This document shows, piece after piece, positions 1-6,515 of a stretch of DNA of 9,972 nucleotides. How positions within the stretch are numbered: position 1 is the stretch's first letter; each line of letters opens with the position of its first letter. Location: contig JAKSOJ010000032.1 of assembly GCA_024405645.1 (NCBI GenBank), forward strand, positions 1-9,972. Direction: 5' to 3'. The DNA is from Phascolarctobacterium sp. GTDB lineage: Bacteria; Bacillota; Negativicutes; Acidaminococcales; Acidaminococcaceae. Under the pieces are notes generated by a model, which was not told the DNA's origin, searched no databases, and saw only the letters and a program-made list of their open reading frames with translations. The position numbers and the translations under genes are program-made.

Positions 1-42
1 CCAGAATTTTTGCAATTTCAAAATGATTGTTTGAAAGTCCAT
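1..42 (-). CDS. glyQ: Glycyl-tRNA synthetase alpha subunit, N-terminal fragment (runs off the window)
   Basis: Only the first 14 codons are present, reading MDFQTIILKLQKFW. This matches the start of bacterial GlyQ, where a short segment ending in a Leu-Gln-aromatic-Trp-like pattern precedes the first conserved block. The ATG is at 42-40 and has a perfect AGGAGG ribosome-binding site at 54-49, six bases upstream. GlyQ is the alpha chain of the alpha2-beta2 glycyl-tRNA synthetase that charges tRNA-Gly in the cytoplasm; glyS would be expected next, outside the window. A glycine-type T-box leader lies directly upstream and independently supports the call. The fragment is too short to judge anything else about the protein. 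Confidence 0.85.
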   Translation of the reverse strand, partial: MDFQTIILKLQKFW

Positions 43-106
43 GCTAGTCCTCCTAGAAATATAATAAGGTTGTTACTGTTACTAAGATAAAAAATATTAC
101 TCTCAC

Positions 107-210
107 AAAATGTTCAGAGTAGGTCAGATGCAAGGCGGGATGAGGAAGGCGTACTGATTAGTACGTCGACGATTCCCAACGCAGCAGATGGCCTGCTAAG
201 GACATTTTTT
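107..210 (+). repeat. Palindromic intergenic repeat, copy A (about 104 bp)
   Basis: This stretch resembles the reverse complement of 7541-7642. A gapless by-eye alignment gives about two thirds identity over 102 bases, strongest at both ends and in the middle. The ends are inverted repeats: AAAATGTTCA at 107 faces GGACATTTTTT ending at 210. The core is a short hairpin (GTAC TGATTA GTAC at 151-164). The whole unit could fold into one long imperfect stem. It has no open reading frame. It sits between the T-box terminator and the glyQ ribosome-binding site, so it would be transcribed as part of the glyQ leader, opposite to its own arbitrary orientation. It looks like a MITE or REP-type element; no target-site duplication is obvious. 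Confidence 0.7.
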
Positions 211-220
211 ACGGAAGTAA

Positions 221-277
221 AGAAAAACAAAAAACATCTTAGTTCCCGTAACTAAAAGTTACAGGGACGAAGATGTT
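221..277 (-). terminator. T-box-controlled intrinsic terminator
   Basis: On the minus strand, positions 277-257 and 253-233 pair over 21 positions with only two mismatches and one G-U, around a three-base TTT loop. A T-rich run (TTTTGTTTTTCT, 232-221) follows. This is the terminator half of the T-box switch: its 5' arm includes the CGTCCCT segment that the antiterminator needs, so the two folds are mutually exclusive. Confidence 0.9.
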
Positions 278-425
278 GTACTCCGCGGTTCCACCCTGCT
301 TGACTCTAAAATGAGTCCGCCTCAAGATATTAAGTTCATGCTCCAAAGTGCCTTTCGTCCACTATTGCCGGCTTGCACCCTCCCAGCTCGCTAACTGCGC
401 AGACTACTTCTCTTTTTCATCGCAT
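221..425 (-). promoter_or_regulatory. Glycine T-box riboswitch (leader of glyQ)
   Basis: The conserved T-box GGGTGGAACCGCGG is at 296-283 on the minus strand. Three features point to glycine. A GGC codon followed by A at 352-350 sits where the specifier loop of Stem I should be. The T-box bulge reads TGGA, complementary to a tRNA ending UCCA, the discriminator usual for tRNA-Gly in Gram-positive bacteria. The next gene is glyQ. The Stem I distal region (about 398-370) resembles the B. subtilis glyQS leader. The AGGG of the T-box can pair with CGTCCCT at 270-264 as antiterminator, which excludes the terminator at 233-277. Uncharged tRNA-Gly would therefore turn on glyQ. The specifier assignment is from primary sequence, not a computed fold. 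Confidence 0.93.
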
Positions 426-431
426 AAGGGT

Positions 432-460
432 ATTTTACAATTATAGAAGTGATTTGTCAA
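432..460 (-). promoter_or_regulatory. Sigma-A promoter of the glyQ T-box transcript
   Basis: On the minus strand TTGACA (460-455) and TAAAAT (437-432) are separated by exactly 17 bases. That is a perfect -35 and a 5/6 -10. Transcription would start near 425, just before Stem I of the T-box. A TATAAT-like string at 446-441 lies only nine bases from the -35 and cannot pair with it. Confidence 0.8.
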
Positions 461-483
461 GGAGCAGTAAATATTATCTTCAC

Positions 484-530
484 AAAAAGATAAGAAGTTA
501 AAAACCAAGAACTGATTTTTAACTTCTTAT
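484..530 (-). terminator. Intrinsic terminator of the HU gene
   Basis: Arms 490-504 and 516-530 are perfectly complementary over 15 bp with an 11-base loop. A CTTTTT run follows on the minus strand at 489-484. The hairpin begins nine bases after the HU stop codon and separates HU from the glyQ promoter. Confidence 0.85.
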
Positions 531-538
531 TTCATTTA

Positions 539-898
539 TTATTTCTTAGCGGTTTTTTTAGCAGCAGCTTTCTTCGCGCCTTTTCTAGCACCTTTTTTAG
601 GTTTTTCTACCGGTTTGGGGTTCATAGCTTCTTTCAAGGATTTGGTTGCTTTGAAAGCAACAGCTTTGGAAGCAGCGATTTGGATTTTTTCTTTGGTTGC
701 AGGGTTGATGCCTTCACGAGCAGCGCGTTCTCTAATATCAAAAGAACCGAAGCCAAATAAAGATACTTTGTTGCCTGCTACCAATTCAGCTTTGATAGCT
801 TCTAATGCTGCATCGATAACGATTTTAGCAGCGGTCTTGGAAATTTTGCCATCTTGACAAACTTTGTCAATAATTTGAGATTTAGAAATATTTTCCAT
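539..898 (-). CDS. HU-family DNA-binding protein with lysine/alanine-rich C-terminal tail
   Basis: This is a nucleoid-associated protein that binds and bends DNA as a dimer. Residues 1-92 are a full HU/IHF domain. The signature covers residues about 49-68 (GFGSF, R58, R61, G63, N65-P66), and P66 is the residue that intercalates between base pairs in HU. Residues 93-119 add a tail of Lys, Ala and Pro (KKAAAKKTAKK at the end) that ordinary ~90-residue HU lacks; it probably adds nonspecific DNA contacts. The ATG at 898-896 has an AAGGGAGG ribosome-binding site nine bases upstream. The gene is monocistronic, with its own terminator, and diverges from the ene-reductase gene. HU rather than IHF is favoured by the sequence, but HU and IHF subunits cannot be told apart with full certainty by eye. 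Confidence 0.93.
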   Translation of the reverse strand: MENISKSQIIDKVCQDGKISKTAAKIVIDAALEAIKAELVAGNKVSLFGFGSFDIRERAAREGINPATKEKIQIAASKAVAFKATKSLKEAMNPKPVEKPKKGARKGAKKAAAKKTAKK

Positions 899-940
899 TG
901 TTAATAGCCTCCCTTAAATAACTAACTTCTTTATCTATTC

Positions 941-957
941 TATATGTATTCCATATA
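941..957. promoter_or_regulatory. Small dyad in the HU upstream region
   Basis: TATATG and CATATA form a perfect 6-bp inverted repeat around a 5-base centre, 43 bp upstream of the HU start. It could be an operator, or chance in AT-rich DNA. The best HU -10 candidate is TATAAT on the minus strand at 997-992, without a convincing -35, so I do not call a promoter for HU. Confidence 0.2.
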
Positions 958-1005
958 TCCTGCATAAAATGAAAATAAAATACAAACTTTTATTATAGTT
1001 AAAAA

Positions 1006-1037
1006 TTGCATTCTAAAACTCAGCCAGCTTATATAAT
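1006..1037 (+). promoter_or_regulatory. Candidate distal promoter of the ene-reductase gene
   Basis: TTGCAT (1006-1011) is followed 17 bases later by TTATAT (1029-1034), which overlaps a perfect TATAAT (1032-1037) at a 20-base spacing. The -10 is good and the -35 or its spacing is imperfect. It would give a leader of about 145 bases. Confidence 0.35.
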
Positions 1038-1089
1038 GTTAACACGTAAACTCTATTTTAATCCCATCTGTCTAGGCGAAGCCTTTCTC

Positions 1090-1118
1090 TTGACGAGTGA
1101 GAGTGAATTTGATAAAGT
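1090..1118 (+). promoter_or_regulatory. Candidate proximal promoter of the ene-reductase gene
   Basis: TTGACG (1090-1095), a 17-base spacer and TAAAGT (1113-1118) give a 5/6 -35 and a 4/6 -10. Transcription would start near 1125, about 63 bases before the start codon. Which of the two candidates is used cannot be told from sequence. Confidence 0.4.
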
Positions 1119-1187
1119 AAGAACTGCAAAAATAGAATAATCTAAAAATAAAATAATAGAAACTTAAACCCTCGGAGGAAAATAAAA

Positions 1188-3122
1188 ATGTTATTCCAAC
1201 CTGCCAAACTTGGCCCCATAACCCTTAAAAACAGAACCGTAATGCCACCCATGGTAACCAATCTGGCTCTTAGAGACGGCAGTCCTAGCGATGCCACCAT
1301 AAAATATTACGCAGAACGTGCTCGTGGTGGCGTGGGTATGATCATCGTCGAAGGTACCGACATAGAACGTACCCACTGTTTCTCCGGTCCTAACCGTCTG
1401 GCCATTGCAGATAAAATCAACCAAGTTGCCTTTGAACGACTCACCAGAGCCGTGCATGCCTATGGGGCAAAAATCACCCTGCAGCTAATTCAACCAGGTG
1501 GTGCCTCTGCCCCATTGCCAAGCGGTGAAAAATTCTGGGGCGTAAGCGAAATTCCCTTTGTCCCTGTAACCCAACCTCCTCATGCTATGACTGTTGACGA
1601 GATTAAAATTACAGTTCAAGAATTTGCCAATGCAGCTCAAAGAGCCAAAGATGCTGGCTTCGACGGCGTAGAAATCCACGCTGCCCATTCATACCTTTTG
1701 GGCGAATTTTTGGCTCCCTATTATAATAACCGCACAGACGAATACGGTGGAAGCTTTGAAAACCGTCTGCGTATTTTTGGTGAAATCTACGAAGCAGTTC
1801 GCAAAGCAGTTGGCCGTCAATTCCTTGTTGGCATTCGCTTTAGCGGTGACGAAATGACCCCTCATATTCCAGGTACCTTAAACAAAGAAGATGGTATCGC
1901 CATTGCCAAAGAATTTGATCGTATTGGTTATGATTATATAAACGTTTCCAATGGCAATGCATTCAACGCCAATGCCAACTGTGACCCCTATTCCTACCAA
2001 CCAGGCTGGAAAAAACACGTTGCAGCCGATATCAAAAAGGCAGTTAAGGTTCCTGTTATTGCTACTAATACTGTAAAAGATGCAGATTGGGCAGAACAAT
2101 TACTGCAAGAAGGCGTTTGCGATTTCGTAGCTCTCGGTCGCTCCAATTTTGCTGATGCCGATTTTGTTCGCAAGTCTCAAACCCCAAAGCAATATGCACC
2201 CCTGCGTAAATGCATTGGTTGCATGCACTGCCGTGAACGCCTTATTGGCGGACTTTCCGTGCATTGTACTGTCAACCCACGTATGGGCTGTGAGCTTGAC
2301 TTCCCTGAACTTAAAAAGGACGGACAAGGTCGTAAGGTTTGTATTGTAGGTGGTGGTCCTGCAGGGATGCAAGCTGCAGTAACACTTGCACAACGCGGCT
2401 TTGCTGTAACCCTTTTCGAAAAGAGTTCTAAACTCGGTGGTACCCTAAACCTTGCTGAAAAACCAAGCTTTAAAGAGAAGCTAACCGGTCTTAAAAACAC
2501 TATGGCCGAAGAGCTTGCTCAACTAGGTGTAGAGGTTAAGCTCGGTACAGAAGCAACTGTAAGAGCTATTCAAGATTTGGCTCCAGAAGAAGTTTTCTTA
2601 GCCTGTGGTGCTAATCCCATCGTTCCTCCCCTGCCCGGCTTAGATGGTGCAAATGTTACTACTGCTGAACAACTCCTCCGCAATGGTAGCGAAGCTATTA
2701 GTGGCAGAGTAGCAGTAATCGGAAGTGGTCTAACAGGTCTTGAAACTGCAGAAATTCTCGCAGAACAAGGCTGTCAGGTTACTGTTTTTGAAATGCAATC
2801 TACCATTGCTCCAGGCATGTTTGCCGTAATCAAAAACGATATTACTGGTCGCCTTGAAAAATTAGGTGTAACCCTGCGCACTGGCACAGCCCTCACAAGC
2901 ACTAATGAGGAAGGCATTACTATTAAAACCCAAGAAGGTCTGGAAAATATCGCCTGTGATAAAATTGTCCTCGCTTTAGGCGTAAAACCTGATACTTCTT
3001 TAGTCGCTGGTCTGCAACAAGCAGGCTATAACCCACTGCAATTAGGAGACTGCTCTAAAGGCGGTCGTATTACCGAAGCAATCTTTGATGGCTTCAATGC
3101 TGCTTACCATTTTGGTGCATAA
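1188..3122 (+). CDS. Old-yellow-enzyme-type NAD(P)H:flavin ene-reductase (2,4-dienoyl-CoA reductase / 2-enoate reductase family)
   Basis: A 644-residue, three-part iron-sulfur flavoenzyme that reduces activated C=C bonds with NAD(P)H; it is probably cytoplasmic. Residues 1-335 form an FMN-binding TIM barrel with HAAH at 164-167 and Y169 near the active site. Cysteines C342, C345, C348 and C360 are placed to hold a 4Fe-4S cluster. Residues about 383-644 form an FAD/NAD(P)H module with GGGPAG at 388-393 and a second nucleotide motif, GSGLTG, at 512-517. The length fits the FadH/BaiCD/2-enoate reductase group. The ATG is preceded by GGAGG (1174-1178). The gene stands alone between its leader and a terminator. 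The substrate cannot be read from sequence: unsaturated fatty acyl-CoA, enoates, cinnamate-like acids and bile-acid intermediates are all known in the family. Confidence 0.9.
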   Translation: MLFQPAKLGPITLKNRTVMPPMVTNLALRDGSPSDATIKYYAERARGGVGMIIVEGTDIERTHCFSGPNRLAIADKINQVAFERLTRAVHAYGAKITLQLIQPGGASAPLPSGEKFWGVSEIPFVPVTQPPHAMTVDEIKITVQEFANAAQRAKDAGFDGVEIHAAHSYLLGEFLAPYYNNRTDEYGGSFENRLRIFGEIYEAVRKAVGRQFLVGIRFSGDEMTPHIPGTLNKEDGIAIAKEFDRIGYDYINVSNGNAFNANANCDPYSYQPGWKKHVAADIKKAVKVPVIATNTVKDADWAEQLLQEGVCDFVALGRSNFADADFVRKSQTPKQYAPLRKCIGCMHCRERLIGGLSVHCTVNPRMGCELDFPELKKDGQGRKVCIVGGGPAGMQAAVTLAQRGFAVTLFEKSSKLGGTLNLAEKPSFKEKLTGLKNTMAEELAQLGVEVKLGTEATVRAIQDLAPEEVFLACGANPIVPPLPGLDGANVTTAEQLLRNGSEAISGRVAVIGSGLTGLETAEILAEQGCQVTVFEMQSTIAPGMFAVIKNDITGRLEKLGVTLRTGTALTSTNEEGITIKTQEGLENIACDKIVLALGVKPDTSLVAGLQQAGYNPLQLGDCSKGGRITEAIFDGFNAAYHFGA

Positions 3123-3142
3123 AAGAAAGTAAATAAAAATAA

Positions 3143-3177
3143 GAGCTGCGGGTCTTTTGGCTCGCAGCTCTCTTTTT
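3143..3177. terminator. Bidirectional intrinsic terminator between convergent genes
   Basis: GAGCTGCG (3143-3150) and CGCAGCTC (3163-3170) pair perfectly. Four more pairs, two of them G-U, extend the stem to 12 bp around a TTTT loop. On the plus strand a CTTTTT run follows, ending the ene-reductase transcript. On the minus strand TTATTTTTATTT follows, ending the cupin operon. Confidence 0.9.
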
Positions 3178-3189
3178 GTCTATTTTTAA

Positions 3190-3525
3190 TTATTCTTTAT
3201 CTCTTGCAGGAATGTAATCTTCGCGGCAGGGAGTAAAGGTATCAATCAAGACAACATCGGTCTTGGCATTAACCTTGTGAGGTACGTTGGGTTCTGCAAC
3301 AACGCAGTCACCTGCATGCAGGACACGATATTCGCCTTCAGACCATACCTCTAAATCACCAGATACTACATAGGTAATTTGTGTATGCGGATGAGCATGG
3401 TCAACACCAGTACCTTTAGCCAAATGACCTTCCATAACCATGAGATATTTATTGTAGGTCAAAATGCGACGGGTAACTCCCGGCATAGGAAATTCTTCAA
3501 TAGCTTCTTCACGAATACCAAACAT
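3190..3525 (-). CDS. Small single-domain cupin protein
   Basis: At 111 residues this is a single cupin barrel. Cupin motif 1 is visible as H43-x-H45-x3-Q49-x6-G56, with glutamine where a metal-binding glutamate is usual; motif 2 is around PNVPH with H83. Such proteins usually bind one divalent metal through His residues and act as dioxygenases, isomerases, or small-molecule sensors or stabilisers. No DNA-binding domain is fused, so regulation by direct DNA binding is unlikely. It is the last gene of the four-gene operon: its ATG lies 12 bases after the aminotransferase stop, with AAGGAG in the gap. The specific reaction is unknown. The Glu-to-Gln change is also found in some active cupins, so metal binding is still likely. 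Confidence 0.85.
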   Translation of the reverse strand: MFGIREEAIEEFPMPGVTRRILTYNKYLMVMEGHLAKGTGVDHAHPHTQITYVVSGDLEVWSEGEYRVLHAGDCVVAEPNVPHKVNAKTDVVLIDTFTPCREDYIPARDKE

Positions 3526-3537
3526 CTTAAAACTCCT

Positions 3538-4737
3538 TTATTTCTTCAAAGCAGCAATAGCTTCGGTGAACACTTCACCTAAAGCAGTAATGCCTTGGAT
3601 AATTTTTTCGTTACTGGAACTAGAATAGCTCATACGCAGGCAGTTATTTACATTGCCATTCGGGAAGAAGGTCGCACCAGGAATATAGGCAACCTTGCGT
3701 GCAATGGCTTTTGGGAACAATTCCTGAGTATCAATTTCCTTGGGCAGCTCTACCCAGGTGAACATGCCACCATGAGGATAGGTAAATTTTGCTTCCTTGG
3801 GGAAACATTTTTTCATAGCATCTAGCATAACATCACGTTTATGCTTGTAGATAGCTCTTAATTCCAGAATGTGGGCATCAATATCATTATCATTCAGATA
3901 TTGCAAAATAGTCAGCTGGTTAATGGTACTGGAATGCAAATCAGTGGATTGCTTGATTTGGGTGAGCATATCCATTACTTCAGGACAGCTGATAATATAG
4001 CCGCAACGCAAACCAGGGCAAAGCACCTTGGAGAAGGAACCCATATAGATTACCAATCCCTTGGTATCCATGCTCTTTAATGTCGGCAGTTCTTCACCCT
4101 CATAGCGCAGTTCGCCATAAGGATTATCCTCAAGCACAGGAATATTATATTTTTCTGCAACCTCCAAAACAGCTTTTCTACGTTCTGTAGACCAAGTTTT
4201 ACCGGAAGGATTTTGGAAGTTAGGAATAACATAAATAACCTTAGCATTAGGGCAATCTGCCAGTTTAGCTTCCAGGTCCTCTATCATCATACCATCTTCG
4301 TCGGTATCGATGGACAGAAAATTACATTGATATGTTTTGAAGGTAGTAACAGCCGCAGTATAGGTCGGACTTTCACAAACAACATAATCCCCAGGATTGA
4401 GGAATATGCGACCCACCATATCAATAGCCTGTTGGGAACCACTGGTAATCATAATATTTGCTGCATCTGCATGAATATTATGATATTCACTCATACGTTT
4501 AGCGATTTTTTCTCTTAAAGCCAAAAGGCCTTCTACAGAGCTATATTGAAGGGCGTTTGTCCCCTTCTCTTCAAAAACCTTTTGAGAAGCAGCAGCCATT
4601 TCCTTTAGAGGAAAGGATTCTGGAGCAGGCAAGCCACCGGCAAAGGAAATAATATCCGGTTGAGCAGTCAGCTTTAAGGCTTCCTTAACAACATCATTTT
4701 TCTCGCCTAACATGCGGTCAGCATATTTCAAATTCAT
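3538..4737 (-). CDS. PLP-dependent aminotransferase, class I/II (2-aminoadipate/aromatic aminotransferase-like)
   Basis: A 399-residue fold-type I transaminase. The N-terminal segment (ISFAGGLPAPESFP, about 30-43) and QYSSVEG at 64-70 are typical of the LysN/alpha-aminoadipate and MocR-type aminotransferase group. N176-P177 and D204 with Y207 are the usual cofactor contacts. K237 in GSFSK is the lysine that forms the Schiff base with PLP. It would exchange an amino group between an amino acid and 2-oxoglutarate. Likely donors in this group are aminoadipate, aromatic or branched-chain amino acids, methionine and kynurenine; sequence alone does not choose. AGAGGGG precedes the ATG. It follows the cyclase gene by 26 bases in the same operon. 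No fused GntR DNA-binding domain is present, so it is an enzyme rather than a MocR regulator. Confidence 0.92.
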   Translation of the reverse strand: MNLKYADRMLGEKNDVVKEALKLTAQPDIISFAGGLPAPESFPLKEMAAASQKVFEEKGTNALQYSSVEGLLALREKIAKRMSEYHNIHADAANIMITSGSQQAIDMVGRIFLNPGDYVVCESPTYTAAVTTFKTYQCNFLSIDTDEDGMMIEDLEAKLADCPNAKVIYVIPNFQNPSGKTWSTERRKAVLEVAEKYNIPVLEDNPYGELRYEGEELPTLKSMDTKGLVIYMGSFSKVLCPGLRCGYIISCPEVMDMLTQIKQSTDLHSSTINQLTILQYLNDNDIDAHILELRAIYKHKRDVMLDAMKKCFPKEAKFTYPHGGMFTWVELPKEIDTQELFPKAIARKVAYIPGATFFPNGNVNNCLRMSYSSSSNEKIIQGITALGEVFTEAIAALKK

Positions 4738-4763
4738 AATAATCCCCTCTTAGCACACTACAA

Positions 4764-5498
4764 TTATTTTTCGCAAAGAGCAAAGCAACGTGCGGTAAAG
4801 CCTGCAGAACCTTTAACTCTGGGGAAGGTGCAGAAAATAACTGCGCCAGCTTCAGGAACTTGGTCAAGGTTAATCATCAATTCAATTTGGAAACGGTCTT
4901 GTTGCAGAATGTATAATTCGCCAGGATAGCCTTCTACAGGTCCAATAACTGCAGGGTCAGTGTCGCTTGCTTCGTGGCCAATGCTTGCTACATTGCGTTC
5001 TTCAACCAGGAATTTGATGGTTTCAACTGCCCAGCCAGGATAATGGCATTTGCCTTCAGCATCTGCATTTTGCATTTCAGCCATACCACCCTTTTTATAC
5101 CAATCAGAGCGGAAAGCAACGAAAGCGCCTTCCGGAATACGACCATTCTTTTCTTCCCAAGCGAGAACATCTTCGATAGCCAGAGCATAGTCTGCATTTT
5201 CAGCACATTTAGCGGAAGCGTCGATTACGCACAGAGGCATAACCATATCGTTAATGCCAAAGGTTTCCAAAGTACGGCCTTCAGCAACAAAATGCCAAGG
5301 AGCATCTACGTGAGTGCCATATTGGCTAACGATGTTGTACAGGTTAACGTTAAAGCCATGTTCTACAACATCAAAAAGTTTTTTATCTTCCATAGTGGGG
5401 AAACCTGCCCAGTGAACAGTTTCAGTGCTAACCTCACGGCTCAGTTCAACCCATTTACAATTATTTTTCCAGTCTGCTAATTGATTCCAAAGTTTCAT
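4764..5498 (-). CDS. Cyclase-family metal-dependent hydrolase (kynurenine formamidase / isatin hydrolase fold)
   Basis: A 244-residue member of the putative cyclase family. The diagnostic metal site is QYGTHVDAPWHF, with H63, D65 and H69, and a second conserved segment GHEASDTD holds H174 and E175. The C-terminal block (NLDQVPEAGAVI to KGSAGFTARCFA) is also characteristic. Known members hydrolyse amide or lactam bonds in small molecules, such as N-formylkynurenine (KynB) or isatin, with zinc or manganese. It is intracellular, with no signal peptide. AAGGAG lies nine to ten bases before the ATG. It sits 32 bases downstream of the MetA-like gene and just before the aminotransferase. A kynurenine route is one possible reading, but no other gene of that pathway is seen here, so I leave the substrate open. 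Confidence 0.88.
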   Translation of the reverse strand: MKLWNQLADWKNNCKWVELSREVSTETVHWAGFPTMEDKKLFDVVEHGFNVNLYNIVSQYGTHVDAPWHFVAEGRTLETFGINDMVMPLCVIDASAKCAENADYALAIEDVLAWEEKNGRIPEGAFVAFRSDWYKKGGMAEMQNADAEGKCHYPGWAVETIKFLVEERNVASIGHEASDTDPAVIGPVEGYPGELYILQQDRFQIELMINLDQVPEAGAVIFCTFPRVKGSAGFTARCFALCEK

Positions 5499-5530
5499 AG
5501 TTTATATCTCCTTTAATATAAAAATTATAA

Positions 5531-6418
5531 TTAACCCTTAATATAGTAACGTACCCAGTTTGCCATCATAGTATGGAATTGGCTCATCCAGTCTTGGTCA
5601 GTACGTACATTATCGTTTTCATCAAAATAGTTTTCAGGCTTTTGCATGTCAAACCCCTTAGATGTATCACGAATATATTGGTTTTGCAGAATAAAGCTTT
5701 CATATTCCCAATGTGCAATAATATATACGTGTTTTTTCTCGTCCCAACAGCTCAAAGTAGGACCTACCTTGCCATAGCCATCTGCCAAAACCTTAACAGC
5801 CTTACAGTTGCGCAGTTCTTCGTGATTATAACCACTGATACGGCTATGGGGCACGAAAATTGTATCCGGCATATTGGTCATCAGTACATGATCAGGATAT
5901 GGTTTTTCATGAGGATAGATACCGGAGATTTTTCCACCAATAAGTGCCTTGTCTATGCCATGATAATGGTACAGCGCTGCCATACATCCCCAGCAGGAGA
6001 AATAGCAAGCCTTAACATGAGTATCTGCCCACGCAAAAATTTTTTCCAGTTCAGCCCAGTAGCGCACATCCTTAAATTGATATTTTTCTGCATCTGCCCC
6101 AGTAATAATCAAACCGTCATAATATTCGTCCTGCATTTTTGTAGGAGTTGAATAATAAGTGTCCAGATATTCTTGGGAGGTATGTGTTGGCTTGTGGCTT
6201 TCTACCATGAAGAATGTAACTTCAATATCGTATTCAGAAAAGGACAGTCCTCTTAGCCATTGAGTTTCTGCTTCTGGCTTGCCAGGGAGCAGGTTCAAAA
6301 CTGCCACCTTAACGGGTTGGCGTTTTTTTGCCTCGTCTGAAAACTTGTCAATAATGTCTACACCCTCAGCCGCTAAAACCTTTGCAGCATCTAAACGGGT
6401 ATCAAAAATAATTGCCAT
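5531..6418 (-). CDS. metA: MetA-family homoserine O-acyltransferase (probably acetyl-CoA-dependent), divergent
   Basis: At 295 residues it has the normal MetA length. The family reaction is acyl transfer from acyl-CoA to homoserine, the first committed step to methionine. Expected residues are present: K47, the nucleophile C142 in SCWG, H236 and E238 of the triad, and R250 in YIRD, which binds the homoserine carboxylate. Position 111 is Glu (GADAE); Glu there is linked to acetyl-CoA use in the Bacillus cereus enzyme, while Gly marks succinyl-CoA users. Unusually, the normally strict CWGAQA-type motif reads CWGCMA, and GHPEYD reads AHWEYE. It may therefore be a paralogue with another acceptor amino acid. 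It is the first gene of the operon, with a GAGGG ribosome-binding site and no SAM riboswitch in its ~60-base leader. Confidence 0.85.
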   Translation of the reverse strand: MAIIFDTRLDAAKVLAAEGVDIIDKFSDEAKKRQPVKVAVLNLLPGKPEAETQWLRGLSFSEYDIEVTFFMVESHKPTHTSQEYLDTYYSTPTKMQDEYYDGLIITGADAEKYQFKDVRYWAELEKIFAWADTHVKACYFSCWGCMAALYHYHGIDKALIGGKISGIYPHEKPYPDHVLMTNMPDTIFVPHSRISGYNHEELRNCKAVKVLADGYGKVGPTLSCWDEKKHVYIIAHWEYESFILQNQYIRDTSKGFDMQKPENYFDENDNVRTDQDWMSQFHTMMANWVRYYIKG

Positions 6419-6452
6419 ATAATTCCCTCGATTGCAATAATATATTCAGTTC

Positions 6453-6472
6453 AAAATCGTCATTCCGATTTT
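6453..6472 (-). other. Hairpin near the 5' end of the metA-operon leader
   Basis: AAAATCG (6453-6459) and CGATTTT (6466-6472) form a 7-bp stem with a 6-base loop, starting roughly ten bases after the predicted transcription start near 6480. It lacks a T-run and is not a terminator. It could stabilise the mRNA 5' end. Confidence 0.4.
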
Positions 6473-6486
6473 AGAAACATACAGTT

Positions 6487-6515
6487 ATTATAACCAAAAA
6501 ATTGTTAGTCTTCAA
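6487..6515 (-). promoter_or_regulatory. Promoter of the metA-cyclase-aminotransferase-cupin operon
   Basis: On the minus strand TTGAAG (6515-6510), a 17-base spacer and TATAAT (6492-6487) form a near-consensus sigma-A promoter. It is the only strong one between the dapA terminator and metA. The start would be near 6480, giving a leader of about 60 bases. Confidence 0.75.

Noticed and set aside
1050..1135. Structured riboswitch in the ene-reductase leader (CTATTTT/AAAATAG outer pairing with AGGC-GAA-GCCT and CTCTT/GTGAGAG hairpins inside)
   Set aside because: The stems are short (4 to 7 bp) in AT-rich DNA, match no class I know, and overlap a plausible promoter.
4974..5480. 168-codon plus-strand open frame opposite the cyclase-family gene
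   Set aside because: Antisense shadow with no family motifs; the minus-strand gene carries the diagnostic metal site.
5573..6151. 192-codon plus-strand open frame opposite the MetA-like gene
   Set aside because: Shadow of a well-supported gene on the other strand, with no recognisable domain.
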